Source of the DNA: Pelargonium nanum
Taxonomy: Eukaryota; Streptophyta; Magnoliopsida; Geraniales; Geraniaceae
Length of the DNA stretch: 26,350 nucleotides
Assembly (NCBI GenBank): GCA_036897485.1
Contig: JAYMTF010001100.1
Span: 1-26,350, forward strand
Direction of reading: 5' to 3'
The translations under genes were made by a program, and so were the position numbers. The notes under the pieces are model-generated. The model saw only the letters and a program-made list of their open reading frames with translations, made no database searches and was not told the DNA's origin. Below are positions 1 to 11,015 of the stretch, in pieces. The stretch's first letter is position 1, and each line of letters begins with the position of its first letter.

Positions 1-64
1 TTGTGTTGATAGATTTGTGTTGAATTTGTGTTGAGTTTATGTTAGATTTGTGTTAGGTTTGTGT
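1..64. repeat. Tandem 11-bp repeat running off the left edge
   Basis: About six imperfect copies of a unit resembling TTTGTGTTGAG stand head to tail, with period 11 (one unit is 13). The array starts before base 1, so its full length is unknown. No coding sense is visible. It lies about 490 bp upstream of the Rab gene start. Confidence 0.75.
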
Positions 65-387
65 TGTTTGAATAAAAAAGAAGTGAATTTTCCGGATAAA
101 CGTTAAATTCTCCGGCGAACATTCATGAACTTGTTCTTGATTAATGAAGAAGAAGAATAAGGGTACAACTGTCATTTTAATTTTTTTTGAAGTCATGTGC
201 ACAACACATGATGAAAGATGGTATTTTTCCGTCCATTTCCATCCATTTGGACCGACGGAATCAAAATTTGAAACTTTAAGATAGTCCAAAGTTACGAAAT
301 AAAGTTAAAATAGTATATTGCAAAAGATGACAAACACAATACAAGAGACGAGTCTTTTGTTCATTTTTTTTTCTCTCGCAGAAAAAA

Positions 388-394
388 TATAAAA
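388..394 (+). promoter_or_regulatory. Candidate TATA box of the Rab5 gene
   Basis: TATAAAA stands in an A-rich stretch about 160 bp before the ATG at 550. A transcription start near 415-425 would give a leader of about 130 nt, and the C/T-rich sequence at 425-540 looks like a plant 5' UTR. The rest of 65-387 is AT-rich and holds nothing else I recognise. This call rests on position and motif only. Confidence 0.4.
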
Positions 395-549
395 AAAGAA
401 GAGAAGGGTTGGTCGAGAGGAACCTTCACTACGCCCTTTTCTGCTATTGCTTCTGTTTTTCGCATCCTCCTTCCCGTCAACGCTTCATCATCTCAATTTT
501 GCGTTTCTGGGTTTTCTTCAATACAATTTTTCTTGATCAATTTCTAGTT

Positions 550-3238
550 ATGGCCACAACTGGAAACAAGAACATCAATGCCAAACTGGTGAGTTTTCGT
601 TTTAGTTTAGCTCATTTTTCACCCGATTGTCTTCTACTTCCTTACGCAGAATTTTGTGATGTGGGTATATTTTGATTTCCGACCATATTGTCTGGATTGT
701 GTGTAAACTCCGACGTGAATTGTCGCAATTATTGGAAGTGAATTCTGGGCTTGTGTGTTTTTGTATCAAAATCTGATGTGGTTTATTGCTCCTATGGTTT
801 GGTCATGTTGAAAAGTCTCAGAATTTCCATTATGGTTTCAGTTTTTGGTCAATATTGTTCAATTTTAGGTTTCATCAATTTGTAAGTTTCTCTGGGAATT
901 ATGGCTTTGGGATGTTTGTTCAAAGAATTAAAGTCTGTTTAGCTTGTCACCCCAGCCGAATGTAATAAATTTAGCAAACTCTATGTTGTAGCCTATTGAT
1001 ATCTGAACTCAGTATTCAATGTGGTATTCATGTTTATTTTTCTTAATTCTTATATTTAAACTCGAGACTCATCTAGGGAGGGAAAAGGCGCATACTTTAC
1101 GCATTATATGCTTACTTCAGTTCTTGGTTTAGTGTCTCTAACTGATCAATAAAGTTTCAGGTTGTTGTTTACTCGTATGCTTATTTACTATTCTTGTTTT
1201 TTATTTATACACATATATCTTCCTGTTAAATTGGAATAATCCCATTGTTAACTGTAAAATTCTTTCATTTATCAAATTTTCTTGTAATTTTTGCTTTAGG
1301 TGCTCCTTGGGGATGTTGGGGCTGGAAAGTCGAGTCTTGTGTTGCGTTTCGTGAAAGGTCAATTTATTGAATTTCAGGTTAGTGCTACTGTTCCGTTTGT
1401 GGTTGTAACATTTTCAATATAAAAAAATGCCTTTTGGGTTCTGGATTTTGACTTTTACATGTTATAGGAATCAACCATAGGTGCCGCCTTTTTCTCACAA
1501 ACCTTGGCTGTAAATGATGCTACCGTAAAGTTTGAGATATGGGATACAGCTGGTCAAGAGAGATATCATAGTCTGGCTCCAATGTATTATAGAGGAGCTG
1601 CAGCTGCTATTATTGTGTATGATGTAACAAATCAAGTAAGTGATGTATGTTTATTGAATCTGTAAGAACAATATGGTCGCACACGATGGTTCAGGTCCTT
1701 GCGAGTTTGATACATCATTGGCTTTTATTTATTTATCTGATATCTTTATCACTATATCTTTCTTACACTTTATGCTTGCTATTTAATTGAATGACCTGCT
1801 GCTAGATTTGTTGAATTCGTTGACTAACAATTGCAGCATGTTCTTACTTCTTAAGTCATTTTCTGTTTGTAGGCCTCATTTGAGCGGGCAAAAAAATGGG
1901 TCCAAGAACTTCTAGGACAAGGTAGGTTTTTGCCTTCAAATTTTGTTGTAGCTGTTCTACTCTTTATATAGGGAACAAATTAGGACATAGAGGAATTTGT
2001 ATCGGTATATAAGTCTACTCTATATTATGGCATGAATCATTTCATTGATCTGAATATATTATAGTGGTAATTGGCTTATATATATATGGAAATTCATCCA
2101 TTGGTTTCTTATTTGATTTATTTTATACTTTCTCTGGAAAAGGGAATCCAAATATGGTTATGGCTCTTGCTGGGAACAAAGCTGATCTCCTCGATGCAAA
2201 GAAGGTGACAGAAGAGGCAAGTATTGTAGTTCTCTCTCTCCTTCTCTCTCTTTGCTTTAATTACTTTAATTCATATTAGGTACCTACTCTGGTAAATGGT
2301 TGGACAAAAACTTACAAGATAGCTTCAACTTCAGTAAATCTTAAATCTCTAAATTGTGGGCATACTCATATGGTGCTGTTATTGTTGCAGGAAGCCCAAG
2401 CTTATGCGCAAGAGAATAACCTGTTTTTTATGGAAACATCTGCAAAAACTGCTGCTAATGTCAATGAAATCTTTTACGAAATAGGTATTTTTCCTCTTTG
2501 TGGTTGGGATAGCTTATAAATTGTTTGGTGGAAGGAAATTCGAAACTGAAACTGAATTCTATATGCAATCATAAGCTTGTTGTTTTGCTGTGGAACATAT
2601 CCTCATTTGGCACACCTTAAACTTAGTTGGAATAAGTTTGGATGATCAGAAATTATGATCTATAAATTTCTTCTGTATGCAGATATGAAATTAGTGTAAG
2701 GCATTCTGGTTTTAGCTAGCAAATCATTTTGAAGAAGGTTTATTTGAATAAATCCAATATTTAAATTAGCGTACAATCCACTTTCTCACATTGGTGTATG
2801 CACTTTTTCCCATTTCTTTCTTAGAAATGTGGATAAATAAAAAGTACCTTGGCTGGTAATAAAAAATGAGCATATAAATTTCAAATTTAGTTATGATCTA
2901 TAAATTTCATCTTCTGTATGCAAATATGAAATTAGTGCAAGACATTCTGGTTTTAGTTAGCAAATCGTTTTGAAGAAGGTTTATTTGAATAAATCCAATA
3001 TTTAAATGAGCATGCAAATTTAAAATTTTAAGAGCAATACGGAGACACTGGTAAATTATATTCCTTAAACACTTGAGGCTATTGTCATATCTTTCACTAA
3101 AGTATTGTGGGTTTTTTCATTTTGTATTTGGGTACAGCCAAGAGATTACCTCGAGTGCAGCCAGCGCAGAACCCACCAGGAATGGTTGTAATGGATAGGC
3201 CTCAAGAAAGGACAGCCAGTGCATCATGTTGCTCTTAA
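550..3238 (+). CDS. RABF2: Rab5-type small GTPase (RABF2 / ARA7-RHA1 group), 7 exons, complete
   Basis: Coding exons are 550-588, 1300-1377, 1468-1635, 1873-1921, 2143-2216, 2391-2484 and 3138-3238; the join is 200 codons plus stop, the usual family length. Visible GTPase motifs are the P-loop GDVGAGKS (17-24), effector-loop T42, WDTAGQE (64-70, Q69), NKAD (123-126) and ETSAK (151-155). The C-terminus SASCCS carries Cys198-Cys199 for geranylgeranylation. In plants this family controls fusion at early/multivesicular endosomes and vacuolar trafficking, and is recycled by a VPS9-type exchange factor. All introns have GT-AG ends except the fifth, which begins GC. An in-frame alternative donor would add three residues (Ala-Ser-Ile) but breaks the family length. 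RABF2a and RABF2b cannot be told apart here. Very sure of family and exon set. Confidence 0.95.
2217..2390 (+). other. GC-AG intron 5 of the Rab5 gene
   Basis: The donor reads GAG|GCAAGT, the strong consensus typical of the rare GC-AG class, and the acceptor reads TTGTTGCAG. Joining here gives KVTEEEAQAY, collinear with the KVTAEEAQAY of other plant Rab5 proteins and giving exactly 200 residues. The nearest usable GT donor in frame, nine bases downstream, would insert three residues. Confidence 0.8.
2652..3008 (+). repeat. Direct ~118-bp duplication inside Rab5 intron 6
   Basis: The stretch 2652-2768 recurs at 2890-3008 with a few substitutions and a 3-bp length difference. Both copies share the blocks TTATGATCTATAAATTTC and TTTGAAGAAGGTTTATTTGA and the end AATCCAATATTTAAAT. 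The copies are about 238 bp apart, so the 121 bp between them may belong to a longer, more diverged unit. No terminal inverted repeats are seen. Confidence 0.85.
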
Positions 3239-3430
3239 AAGATCATTCACTTCATTTCGTCGTCCCTGCATGCATATATCTTCTCGATAGCTCCATGTAC
3301 GTGTTATGAAGTTTATTCTTACCATGTTTCCATGTTTATTGTGTATACCACTTCAGTATCTGTAAATGAATGTTTGTCTAGGTATTTCTTTTTCATTTAG
3401 TTTTACTTCAATGGAGATACATTATCTTGT

Positions 3431-3495
3431 AATAAAATGGTTTGGCTTAATACTTCAGTTTCAATTGTAGACTACAAAGTTCAGTTGCAAATAAA
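3431..3495 (+). terminator. Polyadenylation signals of the Rab5 gene
   Basis: AATAAA occurs at 3431-3436 and again at 3490-3495, about 195 and 255 bp after the stop codon. This suits a plant 3' UTR of 200-280 nt. Which signal is used cannot be told from sequence. Confidence 0.45.
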
Positions 3496-3999
3496 ATGCA
3501 TCTTATTGAGAAGTAGCCAGGTTTCAAATAAATATGTCAATATAAATAGGGTTGCTTAACTAAACAATTAGTTAGCTAGTTGGCTATGAGATTTGCAGGT
3601 AATTGTTACTTTATGACTATTGATTTGCATGTATAGCTGTCTTGTCAGTTCTATAACATCCATTCACTCAGTTGATTGGGGAGCTGACTAGATAACCTTT
3701 TAGATTAAGAACCATAAGTATAAACTGGTTTGGTTTATAGCTGTTCTGGTTCTAGGATAGATTACATAAGCAACTGGTATAACCAAACCAATGATTAGAA
3801 CATCATGATTAAGCATAATTTGAACTTAAACTAACTACTAAATCCAACAGTTGCATGCAGTATGGGAATGTATTCAGCTCATTTCCTTGAAAAGTTTATG
3901 GCCATACCGTTACAAGATGAAAATTTAGGACTCTTCTACCACAAAACTTAATTTCAGCAAATTAAATAAAGTAGGAAAAAATAAACATGACCTCTGAAA
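3496..3999. other. Convergent intergenic spacer with a short inverted repeat
   Basis: This spacer separates the 3' ends of the Rab and protease genes, so both polyadenylation regions fall in or near it. The only structure seen is an inverted repeat: TGGTTTGGTTTATA at 3726-3739 against TATAACCAAACCA at 3778-3790, with about 38 bp between. No coding sequence is recognised. Confidence 0.5.
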
Positions 4000-5436
4000 C
4001 TAGTGTTTGTGAAATCCTTGAGAATCTGCAGCTAAAGCACAGTCCATTGGTTGAAACCCGATCCTCTCTTTCTCCAAGTCGTACACAACCTCCACATTCT
4101 GTTGTTGGAAGCTCCCAAACACACCAGCCGGTCCGTATTCGCTCTCATCCATGCTTTGATACAACAGGCACTTCACCACTGTTGAGTTACTTGGAGCACC
4201 AACCGGATAGAAGTTACTCCCTTGGTGCAAAACAAGACTCACATTGTTCAAAAAATGGAAGGTGATTGATGGCAGATCATCTATGAAAGTACTGTTTGGA
4301 CTTGGAACTCTATAACACAGATCAAACCCAGTTCTCAACTCTTGTTCCTCTGCCCTCGGATAAGCTATCGTGGACTGGAGAAAGGTGAGAAGTTGCGAGT
4401 AGAATGGCTCGGGTAGGTGAGTGTAAGTGGTTCCGGAGTCAATCAGCATGCCCCCATTACCTTGTGAATCAAACTCTCTCATGGTTAAGGGGACTTGAGT
4501 TGGTTTATCACCTACAGTTATTGCTTCTAGGCCAATATAGTAGTAGTTTGGGTACATAGGACTTCTTAACATTGGGGTGAACTGCAAATGGTCTTTGGAA
4601 GATATAGCTGCATCTCCTATGACTAAAGGGCTTGAAATATTAGGGTTGTTTGCAAACTTAAAGGGCAAGAAACAGTGAGAAAATCCCTTTTGAAGGAACC
4701 CTAATTGTGAAGGGAGAGACAGGACACCTCTACCAAACCCTGCAATTCCAATAGGCTCTCTATATGTAGACCCAACACACCCAAAACACAAGTTTGGTCT
4801 TTCCTTGGTGACATGATCAGGACTAATTCCATGAACCCTTAGAGTATCCCTAGTTAGTGTCCCAGTGACAACCCCTCCGGCGCCATAAGTGTAAGCAAAG
4901 GAAGGGCAAGGTCTAGAACACGTGGCTTTGAGAAGGGTGCTCAAGGAGCACCCGGCAATGGTGCAGGAGTCTAGGGAGTTATCAGAGCTGTGTATGTCAA
5001 TGCAGAGGGAGCTAGAACAAAGGTCTCTCTGTGAAGAGGAAGAATGAGAAGGAGAGAAAGTAGCTACTAACTTATTCTCCCTATAATCATCACAATCTAT
5101 GCAGTCAAAAGATATGTTCCCACAAGGGACCCAAGTAAGGTCACTACCTGTGTCCATATACACTTGAACCACCTGCGAAGGTGTTCCTAAATTAAGAGAT
5201 ATCACATAGCCATCTCTAATTTCCCTCAATGGCTCCATCACATCTAACACTTCAGAGGGTCTCCTAATTGCATCTCTAGAGGCTTTCAACGTAGGAAGCG
5301 AAGACCTAGAATGAGTTAGACCGAAGACAAGGGAATTGGGTTTTTTCTGCTGCCTAGCAAGGGATTGGTTCAAGTTGAGAAATGTGGAGGCTAGGAGGAA
5401 AAAGAGAAAGACTGAGATGGTGTAGGGTTTCAACAT
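4000..5436 (-). CDS. Secreted pepsin-type (A1) aspartyl protease, nepenthesin-like, single exon
   Basis: An uninterrupted 478-codon frame encodes a plant A1 aspartyl protease. A hydrophobic signal peptide spans about 1-27 (cleavage perhaps after SLA), followed by a short propeptide. The mature enzyme begins near GYVISLNLGTP (76-86). Catalytic motifs are DTGSD (Asp95) and DSGTT (Asp333), with the flap-region tyrosine in FAYTYGAGG (180-188). A Cys-rich insert lies between Asp95 and the flap (Cys105, 112, 115, 140, 145, 158, 163, 173 and 177), as in the nepenthesin group. Asn-X-Ser/Thr sites occur at 107, 266, 381, 398 and 417. It lacks the plant-specific saposin insert of phytepsins. It should be secreted or vacuolar; substrate unknown. 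The closest Arabidopsis relative is likely At5g45120, from family resemblance and gene order. Confidence 0.93.
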   Translation of the reverse strand: MLKPYTISVFLFFLLASTFLNLNQSLARQQKKPNSLVFGLTHSRSSLPTLKASRDAIRRPSEVLDVMEPLREIRDGYVISLNLGTPSQVVQVYMDTGSDLTWVPCGNISFDCIDCDDYRENKLVATFSPSHSSSSQRDLCSSSLCIDIHSSDNSLDSCTIAGCSLSTLLKATCSRPCPSFAYTYGAGGVVTGTLTRDTLRVHGISPDHVTKERPNLCFGCVGSTYREPIGIAGFGRGVLSLPSQLGFLQKGFSHCFLPFKFANNPNISSPLVIGDAAISSKDHLQFTPMLRSPMYPNYYYIGLEAITVGDKPTQVPLTMREFDSQGNGGMLIDSGTTYTHLPEPFYSQLLTFLQSTIAYPRAEEQELRTGFDLCYRVPSPNSTFIDDLPSITFHFLNNVSLVLHQGSNFYPVGAPSNSTVVKCLLYQSMDESEYGPAGVFGSFQQQNVEVVYDLEKERIGFQPMDCALAADSQGFHKH

Positions 5437-5491
5437 TATTGTGATCTTCTTGGTATCCTGGTATGAGTGTGGTTTGTGTCATTTTAGCATG

Positions 5492-5499
5492 TATTTATA
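5492..5499 (-). promoter_or_regulatory. TATA box of the aspartyl protease gene
   Basis: Read on the minus strand the site is TATAAATA, about 56 bp before the ATG. That leaves a leader of only about 25-30 nt, short but normal for an intronless plant gene. Confidence 0.6.
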
Positions 5500-5500
5500 C

Positions 5501-8224
5501 TGAGCATTTGGACACTCTAGTTGTTGATTGGAAGATAGGTTTATGAGCAAAATACTAGGGTTTCTATGGCAATCTAGTACTAGAATGACCAACAGATGTT
5601 ACTTGAAGAGTACTGATGGATGGGAGGGTGATAAGAGTTTGCATGGATACCACACATGGTAGAAACAGCAGCATCTCTCCCTGAATGGATAAACAACAAA
5701 ACTGCAGTCTATTATAGGAAATAAGGTAAAAAAAAAAGTTGTCAACTCGCATGCTTTATATTATATATGTACTTTGTAGGTTTAATCAAAGTGAACATGG
5801 AATATTCTGACTCAGGACACTACTTGCTGCTGAAACTAGTGGAGGGCACCTGCAAGGCGCGTGTTGATGTTACGATGGTATTTAGTATCTTAATAGGTAT
5901 GCCAAAAACTCTTGTTGTGATAAGAAAGGAACCTTATTTTCTGGTGGATTTGAGCTTTCTTTGTCTTGTGGGCTCAAGTATCTACGTTCTTCATCTTCTG
6001 ATTTGCATACTCTGAAAATATAATTGGAAAGTTCTTAATGAGTTTGTAATCTTGTAGATTGTAGTTCTTGGATCTTTAATCGTTGTTTTCTTACACTGTT
6101 TTTTGCACCTTGCATCTTTCTCTGCATCATGCCATCTTGGTGTCACTTTCTGGTTCTGACGGAGATATTCTATTATAATTGTGATGGTTATCAACTCAAG
6201 ACATCTAAGAGATTAATGTGTTGCATTGTAGTTTGGCTGCTGGAAAAGGTAGGAATGGCTGTTCATGTTTAACATAAGTTGATAGTGGCTGTCATGCCAC
6301 TTCAAATGATCGAATCTTGCTTTTGAAGGTAGATGACGCATCATCTGCGGCGTGCATGTATGCAAACATATAATTTAGCATTATAGTACCATATGCATTA
6401 CTATTTCTGGCAAACTATAGGATTATGCAGAATATGAAGCCACCACCATAACAAGTATTTGTATATTAGTTCACAACACATCAAGTGTACTTGACTGGCT
6501 TCTTTTAGGGAAAAAGATGTTTGGGAAGTGTTAAAATAGTAGCATATCAGAAAGTGGCTCCATGATATTGACATGATAATATTCTGATATGTATATATAT
6601 GTTAGAATTTGTTTTTTCTGAGGAATCTTAACTGCCTGCACTTGCATGGCAACATTTGTTTTTTAGTTATAACTTATCTAACTTTTAATTGGAATGCTTA
6701 CTAGACAGAATTAATGGGCAATGAGCTCTAAAGTATCTTGTCATATTACACAACAATCTATCTCTTCCTGTCAGTTTCTTTGTCATCACCACAGATTGTT
6801 GTTGAAACAGTTCTATCAAACAATTTTTTTTTTCTTTCTGAAACACAATTCAGCAGTTGGGTAGGTTCATCACTGTAGCAAGATTTGGTGTGACCAAATG
6901 TATTGTCCAGTATTTACATATATTTAGAGTATCTAGTTTATAGAAAGTGAAATGGGGATGTATCAGTTTATTATCTTACCTGCAAAATTGTACCACTAGA
7001 GTGATTATCAGCACTTCCCAGTCCCTGTCAACAAACCACTAATGAATGCTGGTTGATGTGGGTTTAATTCTTGCACATCAAACAGAAAAAGGAAAAGAGG
7101 AAGAAAAAAAGACAAGATAACATGACACCATGTTCTTGATTTTAAATGAAGAAATGAAAAGACAATGGGGTGAATCAGACCATGACATTGGTTAAGATTT
7201 ACTGAAGTTAAGCTCACCAGTTCATCACTAGCCCCTAGTACTATGTATGCTTGTTTGATAACTCTACTTGCAGCTGCAAGTCACTGCCACATCAGCAAAA
7301 GTTCCTGTTGTTGGTTGCGGAAAGCTGTTGTTTTGTGACGATAAAAGATCTGTTTGTTTTATATCGAACCAATCCAGCTCCATCTTGTTTCAATTTTATC
7401 TCGATGACAATATCGAACTACGTAAACGACATATGTAAGATTTGGTTGATCATTGATATCTTTTGTATTTATGTTCACAAAAGAGATTCAATAAATTGTC
7501 AAGTTATTGGAAGCTTTGGTTTGCTGGAATTTTGACAACTATTGAAGGAGTTTACTTTTGGTTCATCAAATTTGAAGGTAAATATTAGTTTATTGAAATA
7601 CATTTTGTTGTTATGTATGGTTAGTACATAACAATTGGTGTAACTTTTGAAAACATAAGAATTATACATTGTTTATGAAGAAAAGAAAGTTCATCTTGTG
7701 CATACGTAGTGATGTATATTGTACAAGATTTAAGAAAACCCAAAACATGTCGACCTGATAATTCAAAACGTTCGACTATAATCAAACAATAATCCATCAC
7801 AAAATACACAGAACTATCCTTACAATAATCAATACTTCCTGTCCCAAACAATTACAGCAAGAAATATCAATTACCAATTCTCCATTTTAATAGGGCAACT
7901 TTCACAATGAAAAAAGAATCTCATATTACTTGAATAGAAACCACTGAGCACCAGAGGTCACAAAAAAATATCAGTGCTTGTTACAGTGTAATGAAACTAA
8001 AAGTCTAAAACTAAGAACCTTTCCATGTGTATATAGGTTTTCTCTTCTTTCCCTCCCTCTAAAATACAACCGCAGATGAGTAGAATTGGTGCACATAAAG
8101 TTGATCACGATACGAGGGAAACAAGCTTACGGTTCAAAGGATTACCAAAACAGCGTATTCAACTTGCATTGTTTACAACAATTACATTCAGACCAACTTG
8201 GCATATCGAACTACTTTCAATTTT
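5501..8224. other. Long intergenic stretch without a recognised gene
   Basis: About 2.7 kb between the protease promoter and the last TLC exon. The longest frames (for example 5767-6015) resemble no family I know and have no splice partners. The left part should contain the protease promoter; the right few hundred bases should contain the TLC 3' UTR, though its end cannot be placed. A purine-rich run at 7084-7115 and AT-rich filler are the only textures noted. A non-coding transcript cannot be excluded. Confidence 0.5.
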
Positions 8225-11015
8225 CTATTTGTTCCTGTCATTTACACTTACTTGTATGTATGGTATGATATCTTTCTGTTTCTTGACTAATGTTTTCTTC
8301 AATCCCTTTACAATCTTCGAAAACCATATCAAGTTCATTACAGCTAGTACCGATGGCACCACAATTGCCACAAAGACACTGAAGCGGTGCATCTGGAGGA
8401 CCTGCAAGCCAATAGCGTGAACCTCATATCAAAAGCACGAAGAGAGAGTAATTTGAGGAATTTGTGGAGATTGAATAATCAGTCTATTTCTCAAGAGCAG
8501 ACGGACACATCTTATTTCTCACGAGCTCAATTCTAAAACTTCAAAGTGTAAGAAGAATTTTTTTTTTCCAACTGAGGGGTATTATTATTACCTGCTCATA
8601 GTGCGTGTAAATGTGGTCAAACACATAAGCAAACAGCAGAACCCTTGCAACCTGCATTCCATATTTCATTTCAGTGGCATGTTTGACAAACAAATATACT
8701 GACGTTAAAAATAACCGAAATTCTGCCATCCTCAAACCATAGAAAAACTCAGTGTTAGTACCACTCAAGCCATACCAACTCAACAACAGTACAAAGAAAA
8801 GAGGAACTAAACTCACCAGCCAAGCAAGAAATATCATTACACCATTAATAATATATGCTGTGGATTTCTTCATACCGGCTGTATCAAGATACCTTCACGA
8901 GACCCAAGATAATATAGTTAAGTCCAAGCTCAAAACTTCGAACAAAATCATAATTTCGAGTTATAAGACACATACCATCTCATATTAATCCCTGGAGTTG
9001 TCACCTCAGAGATGAGGACCATATATGTATAAATCTGACCTTCTCCCATGAACATGCAGTATGCAACTGCAATTACAGAAATTGAATGGTGGATAACCTG
9101 AAACAAAATGCAACCAGCTTATGAATTATGCACAATTGATATTCTTTTTCAACATGGAACACATTGCTTATTTAAAACAAGTACTTCATGCTACCTTGCC
9201 ATTGCCTCATATATGATAAAACTTCAAAATGATGATTTTAACCTACAAAAGGATTATTTCTCTGTTGACGTTTCTTAATTACTTGGTGAAATGAATGAAA
9301 ACAAAGTAAGAAAGTATAAAAACCACAAGGGGGTATTTTATCCACAAAACAGATGTGTGAACTTATGCAGAGGTGAATTTCTTTGTAGTACTGTAGCACT
9401 ATCTTTCTGAGAGGTATAAAAGAGCTATTTCAAAAGTTATGGAGCAGCACAAGTGAACATAATAAACACTCACTAGTGAAATCTATTACTCCATCCATCC
9501 TAAAATGAGTGTCTTGGTTAATATTTGGGAAAAATTGAGAAGTTAGAGAGTGGTAGACATTTCCTCTTCTATCCCCATAATCATGTGTCGTGACAAATTA
9601 AAGGGATACTAACTAACTTTAATATAGAGATGCTATTGACAATTGACGTTTAACTAACTTCCTAAAAACGAAAGAGGAAACTCATTTTGGGACAGAAATT
9701 CAAAGGAAACAGGATACTAATTCTGGGAGAGAGGGAATATGAAATAATAATTTTCTTTAGAATAATAATAAAAAAGTTCTAAGCATAATTATCTTTCAAA
9801 GGAATGCACTTACATACTCCATTCCACCTAAAGAAGGATATAGCCATGTAATCAGTGTAAGATCAGAAAGAAAGTACCCAGCAGACATCTGTCAAAAAAA
9901 ATAAAATCAGATCTGTTATAAATGGAAGGGGAATCCACAAACATCCGGGTGGAAACATTAAAATAGGAAATGCAGACCCCAGAAAGCTTTCAACAAAGCC
10001 ACCAATTTATTGTTACTCATAAAGAGGCACAACTTGAACATCCTTGTTAAATAAAATAAACTATTGCTTCAAGTTTTTCTTTGAGGGTTCATTATGATCT
10101 GATTCACAAAAATTACATGCCTCATCATCTCACGTTAGAGAGAGACCATAACTGAAATAAAATATAAATTTAAGAACCAGAGGCATAATAGGACATAAAG
10201 CACAACACAAAATATCCATCACATGATTAAGAAATTCGCCAATACTCAAAAAAGATTGTTGTGGTGTTTGATGGGTTTTGAAGCAATCTACTTAGATATC
10301 ATCATTTCTCCCCTAAGAAAACAAATATAGAGACTAGTTTAGTTGAAAGAAAACAACACTTACTCCCAGAACAAAAGTAGAGAGTGGTGAGCTCCGAAAT
10401 GTAACAGGGCCAGCAAGCTGTTGATCAGAAAAAAGATCTGACCAGAACACAAAGTACAATGACATTGCAGAGATAGAAAGGGCATGGAAGGTGGAGATAC
10501 CGCTGCCAACATTAATTATAGAGTAATAAGCATCTTAGAAAGATGTTTTGAATTTTTTTAAAAGAAGATGAATTGGAAAAGTTAAACCTTACCGCTCGTT
10601 CCATTCAATTTGTTGTGTTTTGGTAAGAATGGTGCAGCACCTGAAGTAAGAGGTGCTGATTAACTCGGTTAGATCGTAAAACTGTAAAGGGAAAAAGATT
10701 TATGAACATGTTAACACAGAGGGAAAGCAGCAAATGAGTTGCTCACATAAGGAATAAGTAGCATCAATATGAGAGTTTCTTGACAAATAAATTACAAACA
10801 TGCGTAACAGATTAAAATCCAAATTATGGAAAGATATATCATACTAAAACAATGGCTATTTGAAAGATTCATTATACCACTTTGCAAGCGAGTATGCCGA
10901 CAAGGATGGAAGTGTATGGGATGATAGGATCTGCTAACAGGACGTTCTTAACCAGCATCTCTGCCTGAGTTTGGTATGACTTAATAGCCATAACAGTTTC
11001 TTGAGACACTGCCAT
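8225..11015 (-). CDS. TLC-domain (TRAM/LAG1/CLN8) membrane protein, 8 coding exons, one-base frameshift in exon 2
   Basis: Coding exons on the minus strand are 11015-10878, 10681-10594, 10502-10364, 9888-9814, 9097-8976, 8892-8817, 8651-8592 and 8401-8225, all with GT-AG borders. The product matches the plant TMEM56-like TLC family (At4g19645/At1g31300 type): N-terminal MAIKSY and LLADPIIPYTSIL, then FYDLTELIS, IEWNERGIST, YFVFWSDLFSD, PSLGGMEYVIHHS, WYLDTAGMKKS and NGVMIFLAWLVARVLL. It should be a multi-pass ER-type membrane protein; the role of this subgroup is poorly defined. The exon lengths sum to 875 nt; one more base gives 876 nt (291 aa plus stop). The missing base is in exon 2 at plus-strand T-run 10619-10621, where the decayed copy has four Ts (16319-16322). 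As written the frame fails after residue 67. This is either an assembly error or a recent loss. A second ATG at codon 9 may be the real start. Confidence 0.85.
9489..9737. mobile_element. Stowaway-like MITE in TLC intron 4
   Basis: A 249-bp block is bounded by TA target duplications (9487-9488 and 9738-9739). Its ends are imperfect inverted repeats: CTCCATCCATCCTAAAATGA on the left against TTCCCTCTCTCCCAGAATTA (reverse complement of the right end). The CTCC-type ends plus TA duplication fit Stowaway/Tc1-mariner MITEs. The same place in the duplicated TLC copy (near 15462) lacks the block, so it is an insertion and it came after the gene duplication. No coding capacity. Confidence 0.8.

Noticed and set aside
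2064..2279. 71-codon plus-strand frame overlapping Rab exon 5
   Set aside because: Only 2143-2216 is exon; the rest is intron on both sides.
5767..6015. 82-codon plus-strand frame
   Set aside because: No family resemblance, no promoter or splice context, and composition like the flanks.
8541..8873. 110-codon minus-strand frame treated as one exon
   Set aside because: It reads through an intron (8652-8816) between LAWL and VARVLL; family proteins join these two directly.
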